A stretch of 5,294 nt of DNA from assembly GCA_946480555.1 (NCBI GenBank), contig CAMLLE010000269.1, positions 1 through 5,294 of the forward strand, read 5' to 3'. The translations under genes and the position numbers were made by a program. The notes beneath the pieces are model-generated. The model made no database searches, was not told where the DNA came from, and worked only from the letters and a program-made list of their open reading frames with translations. The stretch's first letter is position 1, and every line of letters begins with the position of its first letter. The DNA is from an uncultured Verrucomicrobia subdivision 3 bacterium (GTDB taxonomy: Bacteria > Verrucomicrobiota > Verrucomicrobiae > Limisphaerales > CAMLLE01). Of this stretch, positions 1 through 5,294 are shown piece after piece.

Positions 1-2190
1 GTGACCTTGCATGGCGAACTGGCAGACATGCCAGGCGAACGGGTTTATCTGCGCGCGGGACGGGAGGTCTTTCGCACCATGCTGGAATTGGACGTGGCCG
101 GAATCGAACGCGAGGGAACCTGCCAATCCGCACACGGACGCGTGATTGTCTTCGTAAACGGGACGTTGCAGCGGCCAGCATCCAGCGGACAATCCATCGC
201 CATCTCCGGAGTCATCGCACCGCCGAAACCCGCCGCCGCGCCCGGCTTGTTTGACTACGCAAATTACCTCCGGCGGCAGGGAATATATTTCCAGCTTCAG
301 GCCGACCCGGCAGATGTTCAGTTCAACGCAAAAGCGGATAGCGAACCTTGCAGCGCACGCTTTCTGAACTGGGCGCAGGACACGCTCGCCTTCCGCCAGC
401 CTCAGATCGACAAACCCGTGCGCCTGCTTTGGGCGATGACACTGGGAAGCCGGAACGCGCTCCCGCAGGACGCCTACGAACCGTTCGTTCGGAACGGCAC
501 CATGCACTTGTTTGCGATTTCCGGACTTCACCTTGCACTCATCGCAGCCATCCTCGTGGCGCTGTGCCGCATCGCGCGCATCCCGCGGGAATGGTGCGGG
601 ATGGTGGTGATTCCGCTGATCTGGTTCTACACCGGCGCCACCGGCTGGCAGGCTTCCGCCGTTCGCGCCACGCTGATGACCTCCATCGTCGTTGGTGGCT
701 GGATGCTCAAACGTCCGGTCGATCTGTTGAACTCGCTCGCCGCGGCTGCGTTGATTCTCCTCGTGTTCGATCCGCAACAAATGTTTCAAGCCGGCTTTCA
801 ACTGTCCTTTCTCGTGGTGCTTTCGCTCGCATTGATGCTGCCGCCACTGGAACGCTGGCGAGATCGTCTGCTGCGGCACGATCCATTTCTTCCCGCTGAA
901 TTGATCCCTCGCTGGCAACGCTGGTCCATGGCGATCATCCGCCCCGTCACCACGGCATTCATCACCTCGCTCGCCGCATGGCTCGGCGCCTGGCCGCTCA
1001 CGGCGCTTTATTTCCACGTCGTCAGCCCCGCGACGTTGCCCTGCAACCTCGTTCTTGTCCCGATGGGCAGCCTCGCGCTGGCGAGCTCGCTCGGCAGCTT
1101 GGTCTGCGGGAACTGGCTGCCAGTCGGCACGGAACTCTTCAACGCTTCGGCTTGGTTCTGGATGTGGGCCATGACTGCGCTGAGCGAATGGAGCGTGCAA
1201 ATTCCAGGTGCCTGCTTCTTCGTGCACGCCCCGGGCGTTCTTTCAATGGCAGTTTACTATTCAGCCCTGTTTGCAGTGATTTCAGGCGTTGCGTTTCAGG
1301 TAAAACTGCGGAGGTGGTTCGCCGCGGGGGGCCTTCTTGCAATCGCATTGCTCGGAAGCGAAACCTGGTTCCATCTCAAACAAACTGAGATCACGATCCT
1401 CCCCTTCTCCGGCGGTTCCGCCATCTTCTGCAACGCGTCCGGAACGGAAAACGACCTTCTCATGGATTCCGGCAGTTCGACGGCATTCCGATTCCTCGTC
1501 GGACCGTTCCTGCAGTCTCAGGGTGTGAATGCGCTCCCTCAAGTTGCGTTCAGTCATGGAGACATCGATGCCGTGGGCGGCGCGGCTGAATTGCTGGATC
1601 AGACTCCCGTCGCTCGCGTGATCACCAGCACCGCGCGCGTGCGCTCGGCCAGCTATCGCGCATTAATCCGGCGCCTGGAACAAACGCCAGAGCGATGGCG
1701 CCGCGTCCAAACGGGAGATCGAATCGGGTCGTGGTTCGTCCTGCATCCGTTCCCCACCAATCGCTTCGCGCACGCAAACGATTCTGCACTGGTGCTGCGT
1801 GGAGATTTTGATGGTGCGCGAATCCTCCTGCTGTCCGAGCTGGGCGCCGAAGGACAGAAAGCCCTGCTGAATTCCGGACCGGATTTGCGCGCTGATATTG
1901 TCGTCGCGGGAATTCCTGAACAAGGCGAGGCAATCTGCGACGCGCTGTTGAATGCGATTTCTCCGTCCTTGGTGATCATCGCCGATTTTGAATTTCCGCC
2001 AGCCCAGCGTTGTTCCGCCCCGGATCGGTCGCGCCTGGCAGCGCATGGCGTCGCAGTCATTTTCACCCGCGACGAAGGCTCGGTGACGTTGCGCATCCGA
2101 AAGGGCGGTTGGACCGCGCAAACCCGGTTGCGCCAAATCTCGAGCAGAAACGCCAGCCCAACTCTTCGGCAAAAGCTGCTGCCTCCGTAA
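1..2190 (+). CDS. comEC: ComEC/Rec2-family competence DNA-uptake channel, 5'-partial
   Basis: ComEC is the inner-membrane channel that passes single-stranded DNA into the cytoplasm during natural transformation. The visible 729 residues show an N-terminal DUF4131/OB-like part (about 1-110, with PGLFDYANYL at 81-90). The Competence membrane domain follows (about 140-455), with the hallmark HLFAISGLHLAL (169-180), the RA..M segment near 222-226 and AGFQLSFLVV (264-273), and roughly nine or ten hydrophobic segments. A C-terminal metallo-beta-lactamase-like domain spans about 462-698. It keeps MDSGSS (488-493), SHGDID (518-523) and NDS (593-595). The usual D-H after the HxD motif, the LLTGD aspartate and the HHGS motif are not recognisable, so this domain is probably not a metal nuclease. 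The GTG at base 1 is probably an internal valine: family members carry membrane helices before this point, so the true start lies upstream. The gene ends in TAA, 12 bases from the convergent epimerase gene. Family assignment is firm; a role in transformation in this organism is inferred. Confidence 0.93.
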   Translation: MTLHGELADMPGERVYLRAGREVFRTMLELDVAGIEREGTCQSAHGRVIVFVNGTLQRPASSGQSIAISGVIAPPKPAAAPGLFDYANYLRRQGIYFQLQADPADVQFNAKADSEPCSARFLNWAQDTLAFRQPQIDKPVRLLWAMTLGSRNALPQDAYEPFVRNGTMHLFAISGLHLALIAAILVALCRIARIPREWCGMVVIPLIWFYTGATGWQASAVRATLMTSIVVGGWMLKRPVDLLNSLAAAALILLVFDPQQMFQAGFQLSFLVVLSLALMLPPLERWRDRLLRHDPFLPAELIPRWQRWSMAIIRPVTTAFITSLAAWLGAWPLTALYFHVVSPATLPCNLVLVPMGSLALASSLGSLVCGNWLPVGTELFNASAWFWMWAMTALSEWSVQIPGACFFVHAPGVLSMAVYYSALFAVISGVAFQVKLRRWFAAGGLLAIALLGSETWFHLKQTEITILPFSGGSAIFCNASGTENDLLMDSGSSTAFRFLVGPFLQSQGVNALPQVAFSHGDIDAVGGAAELLDQTPVARVITSTARVRSASYRALIRRLEQTPERWRRVQTGDRIGSWFVLHPFPTNRFAHANDSALVLRGDFDGARILLLSELGAEGQKALLNSGPDLRADIVVAGIPEQGEAICDALLNAISPSLVIIADFEFPPAQRCSAPDRSRLAAHGVAVIFTRDEGSVTLRIRKGGWTAQTRLRQISSRNASPTLRQKLLPP

Positions 2191-2202
2191 AAATCGTTCG
2201 CC

Positions 2203-3210
2203 TCAAGTCTTCACGTATCCATTCTGACGAAACCAGTTCACCGCATCGGCCAGGGCTTCGCGCGGCGGCGTCTGGGGCAGGCCAAGTTCGCGAATCGCCT
2301 TCGCCGGGTTGAAGAACATTTTGTATTTCGCCATGCGCACACCCGCGAGCGGCGCCTTCGGCGGTTTTCCCGTCACGGCTGAAATCGCTTCGTTCACATA
2401 GGCAGCCGTCAACGCGACGGCATGGGGCACCTGCATCTTTGGCGCGGGCAATCCGGTGATTTCCTGCAACACCTCCAGCGCGGACTTCATGGTCCAATTT
2501 CCGTTCGCGTTCCCGAGAATGTAGCGCTCGCCAGGCCGGCCTCTTTCCGCGGCGAGAATGTGACCGATCGCCACGTCGCGAACGTGAACCCAGTTCAATC
2601 CCGTATCCACGTAGCCCGGCATCTGACGGTTCAAAAAATCAACGATCACCTGCCCCGTCGGCGTCGGCTTCACATCGCGCGGCCCCACCGGCGCGCTTGG
2701 ATTCACAATCACTATGGGCAGGCCCTTTCCGGCAAGTTCGCGCGCGACGACTTCCGCGCGCCACTTGGAGCGCTTGTAGTGATTGCTCATCTGCGCTTCC
2801 GAAACTGGCGTGGTTTCGTCGGTTGGAATCACGCTTCCATTGACTTCCTTCGGAAGGCCAATGCAACCGACGGTGCTCGTGTAAACGATTCGCGAACAGC
2901 CCGCGTCCGCCGCGCTTTCCAGGACATTGCGCGTGCCGTCCACGTTTGCGGCATACATCGGCGCATAGTCCTTGAGCCAGAGGTAATAGCTCGCCGCAAC
3001 GTGAAAGCACCAGTCGCAACCGCGCATCACCGACTTCAGCCGGTCGCGCTCCCGCACATCGCCTTCGACGCGCTCCACATCGAGCCCGGCGATCCCGCGC
3101 GCATCGCTGCCGCGGCGCATCAGCGCCTTGACGCGATGCCCGCGCGCGATCAGTTCATGCACGAGGTTCGCGCCGATAAATCCGGAGGCTCCGGTGACGA
3201 AGCAATTCAT
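2203..3210 (-). CDS. hpnA: HpnA-like NAD(P)-dependent sugar epimerase/reductase (extended SDR)
   Basis: This is a 335-residue cytoplasmic Rossmann-fold protein of the extended short-chain dehydrogenase/epimerase family. The nucleotide-binding motif TGASGFIG is at residues 6-13, the acidic GDV at 50-52, and the active-site region YTSTVG at 110-115. The catalytic pair Y145/K149 lies in YKRSK. The block VNPSAPVGPRDVKPTPTG (169-186) and the later YVDTGLNWVHVRDVAIGH match hopanoid-associated sugar epimerases (HpnA) best. Dihydroflavonol-reductase-like enzymes are the main alternative. HpnA was named for its place in hopanoid gene clusters and its exact substrate is not settled; no other hopanoid gene is visible here. 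I chose the ATG at 3208-3210 because the Rossmann motif begins at once after it; an in-frame TTG at 3261 would add 17 unconserved residues. No clear Shine-Dalgarno sequence precedes the ATG. The gene lies 62 bases downstream of the transporter on the same strand, so co-transcription is likely. The family is firm, the symbol moderately so. Confidence 0.85.
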   Translation of the reverse strand: MNCFVTGASGFIGANLVHELIARGHRVKALMRRGSDARGIAGLDVERVEGDVRERDRLKSVMRGCDWCFHVAASYYLWLKDYAPMYAANVDGTRNVLESAADAGCSRIVYTSTVGCIGLPKEVNGSVIPTDETTPVSEAQMSNHYKRSKWRAEVVARELAGKGLPIVIVNPSAPVGPRDVKPTPTGQVIVDFLNRQMPGYVDTGLNWVHVRDVAIGHILAAERGRPGERYILGNANGNWTMKSALEVLQEITGLPAPKMQVPHAVALTAAYVNEAISAVTGKPPKAPLAGVRMAKYKMFFNPAKAIRELGLPQTPPREALADAVNWFRQNGYVKT

Positions 3211-3272
3211 GGCGCGCGATTCTGAAAGGCTGATTGCGGAATGGCGAGTGGGAATGTGCAAGATGCGGTGCG

Positions 3273-4169
3273 TCAGCCAAGGATCGTCAGAACAATCCCC
3301 ACCAGAATTCCAATCACCGCCGGCAATTTCTCTTTCCCGTGCTTTTCGCCAAAGATCAGGATTCCGCCACCAAACGCCACCAGCGTGCTGCCGCGTCTCA
3401 GGCTCATCACCATCGACACAAGCGATTCCGGATCAGCCAGCGCACTGAAGTAAATGTAGTCGGCGATCAACAGCGCGATGGCGATCATCGGGATGCTCCA
3501 GCGCCAGTAAAACTCGTTGCGTTCCCACCATCGCTTCTGCCAGCCGATCATGAACGGCGTGAACAGCACGAACAGGTAAACCGAAAACCACGCCTGCACC
3601 GTGGGAACATCGAATCGGCCTGAGCCAAGCAGGAACTTGTCGTAGAGCGCGCTGACCGCGCCAAACAACGTGCCGACGATCAGGTAACCGACCCATTTGT
3701 CCTTGTGAAAATGAACGCCTTCGCGGCTGCCCACGAACGACAGCGCAACAAATGAAGCCAGCGTCGTCAGCACGCCGATGATTTCCAGCGTGCTCGGGCG
3801 TTCGCCCAGAATCAGGATCGCGCCGAACAAGGTGAACAACGGACTCGTGGCACGGATGGGAGATCCCAGCGAAAGCGGCAGATGTTTCAGCGCGAAATAA
3901 GTGAACACCCATGAACTCGTGACGATCGCCGACTTCAACAGGAGTTGCAGATGTTGAACCAAGTTGAGCGGCTGCGTGACGAGTGAAGGCGGCAGCAGCC
4001 CCGGTTGAACCAGTTGAATTCCGAGCAACACAAACCACACCGCCGCTCCGGTGACCGTGCTGAAAAACAGCACGGGAAAAACGGCGTTGTTGCGAACGGC
4101 GTGCTTCGTGCAGAGTTCGTAAATCCCGAGGAACACCGCCGAAACCAGACTGGCCACGATCCAACGCAT
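3273..4169 (-). CDS. EamA/DMT-superfamily inner-membrane transporter
   Basis: This 298-residue, very hydrophobic protein has about ten predicted membrane segments, the usual size and layout for a drug/metabolite transporter. Two EamA-like halves are visible. The first ends around LFTLFGAILILGERPS (111-126) and a following helix to about 146. The second ends around STLVAFGGGILIFGEK (261-276) and a last helix to 297. The repeated G-x-I-L-I-x-G-E-[RK] signature in both halves is typical of the family. The substrate cannot be read from the sequence; members export or import amino acids, nucleotides, sugars or drugs, and some relatives act on lipid-linked sugars. The ATG at 4167-4169 is chosen because the first membrane segment starts right after it. 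The longer in-frame reading from 4295 adds 42 polar, arginine/glycine-rich residues that look non-coding. It is the first gene of a probable two-gene unit with the epimerase. A terminator-like hairpin stands 11 bases before the start codon. Confidence 0.88.
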   Translation of the reverse strand: MRWIVASLVSAVFLGIYELCTKHAVRNNAVFPVLFFSTVTGAAVWFVLLGIQLVQPGLLPPSLVTQPLNLVQHLQLLLKSAIVTSSWVFTYFALKHLPLSLGSPIRATSPLFTLFGAILILGERPSTLEIIGVLTTLASFVALSFVGSREGVHFHKDKWVGYLIVGTLFGAVSALYDKFLLGSGRFDVPTVQAWFSVYLFVLFTPFMIGWQKRWWERNEFYWRWSIPMIAIALLIADYIYFSALADPESLVSMVMSLRRGSTLVAFGGGILIFGEKHGKEKLPAVIGILVGIVLTILG

Positions 4170-4180
4170 CAAAAATTTCA

Positions 4181-4204
4181 GCCCCGATCGACTTCGACCG
4201 GGGC
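4181..4204 (-). promoter_or_regulatory. Leader hairpin upstream of the transporter start, terminator-like
   Basis: On the minus strand, arms GCCCCGGTCGA and TCGATCGGGGC form an 11-pair stem (one G-U wobble) around AG; realistically the top A-U pair opens to give a four-base loop. The stem is followed by TGAAATTTTTG and then the transporter ATG at 4169. The GC-rich stem with a nearby T-run resembles an intrinsic terminator or attenuator in the transporter leader. The right arm also carries the only G-rich stretch that could serve as a ribosome binding site. The T-run is set back five bases from the stem, so termination may be weak. The structure is seen; its function is inferred. Confidence 0.45.
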
Positions 4205-4300
4205 CGCGTTGCCCGCACCTTACCGGAGAACCCGCGGCACGTCCATGAGCGAGCATGTCCCGGAATGTCCAGGTATTGCTTCCCGATTTCGGCATAGCCA

Positions 4301-4316
4301 GACTGGGCGGCCAGTC
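4301..4316 (+). promoter_or_regulatory. Small inverted repeat abutting the Gre-like start codon
   Basis: GACTGG (4301-4306), loop GCGG (4307-4310) and CCAGTC (4311-4316) form a perfect six-pair hairpin whose last base touches the ATG at 4317. The only G-rich candidate ribosome-binding sequence, GGGCGG (4305-4310), lies in the stem top and loop, six bases from the ATG. It could expose or mask ribosome entry, or be a protein-binding operator. A six-pair repeat can also arise by chance in GC-rich DNA. Confidence 0.3.
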
Positions 4317-4796
4317 ATGCAGAAGAAAGAGCTATTGAAAGCCATTGTGGCCAAATTGACGGCAGAGCTTGAAGTTTATGTTCGCGCCGCACGTAATGCG
4401 CACGCCGAAGCCACGCACGAGCAAAGCAAAGCCGAAAGCAAATACGACACGCGCGGCCTGGAAGCGTCCTACCTGGCGCGCGGCCAGTCACGCCAGGCGG
4501 CGGAGATGGAGGCGGCCATCCGCGAATTTGAAGCCATGGACGCGCGCCCGTTTGCGAAAGGCGATCCCATCGACGTTGGCGCGCTGGTGGAACTGGAAGC
4601 GGGCAAGGAACGAAGCTTGTATTTTGTCGGCCCGCGCGCGGGCGGAACGGAACTCGAATTCAAGGGACGCGAAGTGCTGGTGATCACTCCACAATCACCG
4701 CTCGGCTCCCAACTCACCGGCAAGAAACAAGGCGAGCGGCTGCAGCTGACCATCGCTGGAACCAGGAGCCAATACAAAGTGCTGACGGTGAGCTGA
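4317..4796 (+). CDS. GreA/GreB-family transcription elongation factor-like protein
   Basis: This small 159-residue soluble protein has two parts. Residues 1-75 are highly charged, helical and coiled-coil-like. They carry an acidic turn region HEQSKAESKYDTRGLEASYLA (34-54, with E35, E40 and D44), comparable in place to the acidic tip of GreA. Residues about 80-158 match the FKBP-like GreA/GreB C-terminal domain that docks on RNA polymerase, including VITPQSPLGSQLTGKKQGE (122-140). Classic Gre factors insert the coiled coil into the polymerase secondary channel to stimulate transcript cleavage. This shorter relative belongs to a Gre-like group whose activity is less certain, so I give no symbol. 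The ATG at 4317 is chosen because MQKKELLKAIVAKL fits the family N-terminus. An in-frame ATG at 4245 would add 24 unconserved residues. The gene is divergent from the transporter and followed by a strong terminator. Confidence 0.87.
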   Translation: MQKKELLKAIVAKLTAELEVYVRAARNAHAEATHEQSKAESKYDTRGLEASYLARGQSRQAAEMEAAIREFEAMDARPFAKGDPIDVGALVELEAGKERSLYFVGPRAGGTELEFKGREVLVITPQSPLGSQLTGKKQGERLQLTIAGTRSQYKVLTVS

Positions 4797-4838
4797 GTTC
4801 ACATCGCAATCCGGCCTTGATTCTTTAAGTCCCAGCAA

Positions 4839-4868
4839 AAAGCCGCTCCGGTTTCCCGGAGCGGCTTT
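4839..4868. terminator. Bidirectional intrinsic terminator between convergent genes
   Basis: A perfect 13-pair stem, AAAGCCGCTCCGG (4839-4851) with CCGGAGCGGCTTT (4856-4868), encloses the loop TTTC. On the plus strand it is followed by GAATCTTT, ending the Gre-like transcript 42 bases past its stop. On the minus strand the stem runs into TTTTTG, a better U-tract, ending the pyruvate phosphate dikinase transcript. Its position between two convergent genes supports use in both directions. Confidence 0.9.
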
Positions 4869-4875
4869 GAATCTT

Positions 4876-4930
4876 TGTAGCGTCGCTCTACGAGCGACGA
4901 AATGTGCGGCGGTCACAGACCGCCGCTACA
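4876..4930. repeat. Compound palindromic element (two hairpins within an outer inverted repeat)
   Basis: Hairpin 1 is CGTCGCTC (4881-4888), loop TAC, GAGCGACG (4892-4899). Hairpin 2 is GCGGCGGTC (4906-4914), loop ACA, GACCGCCGC (4918-4926). The pair is bracketed by TGTAGC (4876-4881) and GCTACA (4925-4930), so the whole 55 bases could fold as a three-way junction. It ends two bases before the ppdK stop codon and sits beside, not within, the terminator. The form resembles dispersed REP/BIME-type palindromes. I recall similar TGTAGCGGCGGTC motifs from Verrucomicrobiota genomes, but only one copy is in this window, so its repetitive nature is inferred. Confidence 0.6.
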
Positions 4931-4932
4931 GC

Positions 4933-5294
4933 TTACTTCTTCTTCTTAGCAGCGGCGGCCTTGCGCTTGTCTTCGATCGCGGCCTGCGCAGCGGCGAGGC
5001 GGGCGACCGGGACGCGATACGGCGAGCAGCTCACGTAGTTCAGGCCAATGCGATGGCAGAACTTCACGGAGTCAGGATCGCCACCGTGCTCACCGCAGAT
5101 GCCGAGCTTGATGCCAGGACGTGAAGCATTGCCCTTCTCGACGGCAATCTTCATGAGCTGGCCGACGCCAACCTGGTCGAGCGTCGCAAACGGATTCTTC
5201 TTGAAGACTTCGTTCTCGACGTAAGGCATGAGGAACGAGCCCATGTCGTCGCGGCTGATGCCGAGCGCGGTCTGGGTGAGGTCGTTCGTGCCGA
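4933..5294 (-). CDS. ppdK: Pyruvate phosphate dikinase, C-terminal part (5'-partial)
   Basis: This cytoplasmic enzyme interconverts pyruvate, ATP and phosphate with phosphoenolpyruvate, AMP and pyrophosphate. Only the last 119 complete codons are in the window; the rest of a roughly 900-residue protein lies beyond base 5294. The visible part belongs to the PEP/pyruvate-binding TIM barrel. It shows [16 protein letters not shown] (5245-5292), [16 protein letters not shown], whose cysteine at 5095-5097 corresponds to the catalytic acid/base cysteine of the family, and [20 protein letters not shown] near the end. These distinguish it from PEP synthase and PTS enzyme I, although all share this fold. 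The protein ends in a lysine/alanine-rich tail, [12 protein letters not shown], beyond the conserved barrel. The gene ends in TAA and is convergent with the Gre-like gene, sharing the bidirectional terminator. Confidence 0.96.
   Translation of the reverse strand, partial: GTNDLTQTALGISRDDMGSFLMPYVENEVFKKNPFATLDQVGVGQLMKIAVEKGNASRPGIKLGICGEHGGDPDSVKFCHRIGLNYVSCSPYRVPVARLAAAQAAIEDKRKAAAAKKKK

Noticed and set aside
1653..2172. Overlapping minus-strand frames within the end of comEC (147 and 169 codons)
   Set aside because: They are antisense to the ComEC C-terminal domain, and their compositions look like random translation of GC-rich DNA.
2422..3225. Long open frame on the plus strand, antisense to the epimerase gene (267 codons)
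   Set aside because: It lies wholly opposite a clear enzyme gene. Its product is rich in Arg/His/Ala with no recognisable domain, as expected for a GC-rich shadow frame.
3433..4218. 261-codon minus-strand frame overlapping the transporter gene
   Set aside because: It is a shifted frame of the transporter; its product is Arg/Gly/His-rich and lacks membrane segments or known motifs.
4005..4316. Upstream extension of the Gre-like reading frame
   Set aside because: The extra residues overlap the transporter gene and the divergent spacer and show no family similarity. The family N-terminus starts at 4317.
4261..4316. Possible sigma-70 promoter for the Gre-like gene (TTGCTT at 4276, CATAGC at 4293)
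   Set aside because: The spacing between the boxes is only 11 bases and both matches are weak, so it cannot be supported as a promoter.
4867..5124. Plus-strand frame opposite the ppdK end (85 codons)
   Set aside because: It starts inside the terminator and crosses the palindromic element, antisense to the conserved catalytic part of ppdK.

Overview
The window reads as ordinary bacterial chromosome, GC-rich and densely coding. It holds five protein genes, two of them cut by the window edges. The gene mix, the style of the proteins and a 'TGTAGCGGCGGTC...GACCGCC' palindromic repeat suggest a Verrucomicrobiota-like bacterium. That placement is inference from memory of similar genomes, not something the window proves.

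Layout. Bases 1-2190 (+) carry most of a ComEC/Rec2-type DNA-uptake channel. Its N-terminal membrane anchor lies upstream of the window, and its C-terminal metallo-beta-lactamase-like domain has lost most of its metal ligands. Only 12 bases separate it from a convergent two-gene minus-strand unit, read 4169 to 2203: an EamA/DMT-type membrane transporter, then a HpnA-like NAD(P)-dependent sugar epimerase/reductase. Divergent from the transporter, at 4317-4796 (+), is a small GreA/GreB-family protein. The 147-base divergent spacer holds two compact inverted repeats, each lying just in front of one of the start codons.

The intergenic stretch 4797-4932 holds a strong bidirectional terminator. Next to it is a 55-base compound palindrome, two hairpins inside an outer TGTAGC/GCTACA pair, which looks like a dispersed repeat. 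The window ends inside the C-terminal catalytic part of pyruvate phosphate dikinase (minus strand, 4933-5294).

The genes do not form one pathway: DNA uptake, lipid or sugar modification with transport, transcription, and central carbon metabolism sit side by side. The transporter and epimerase are the only pair likely to be co-transcribed. I found no CRISPR array, phage, insertion sequence, tRNA or rRNA. The points most worth a second look are the degenerate ComEC C-terminal domain, the compound palindrome and the start-proximal hairpins. I see no convincing evidence of a wholly new system.
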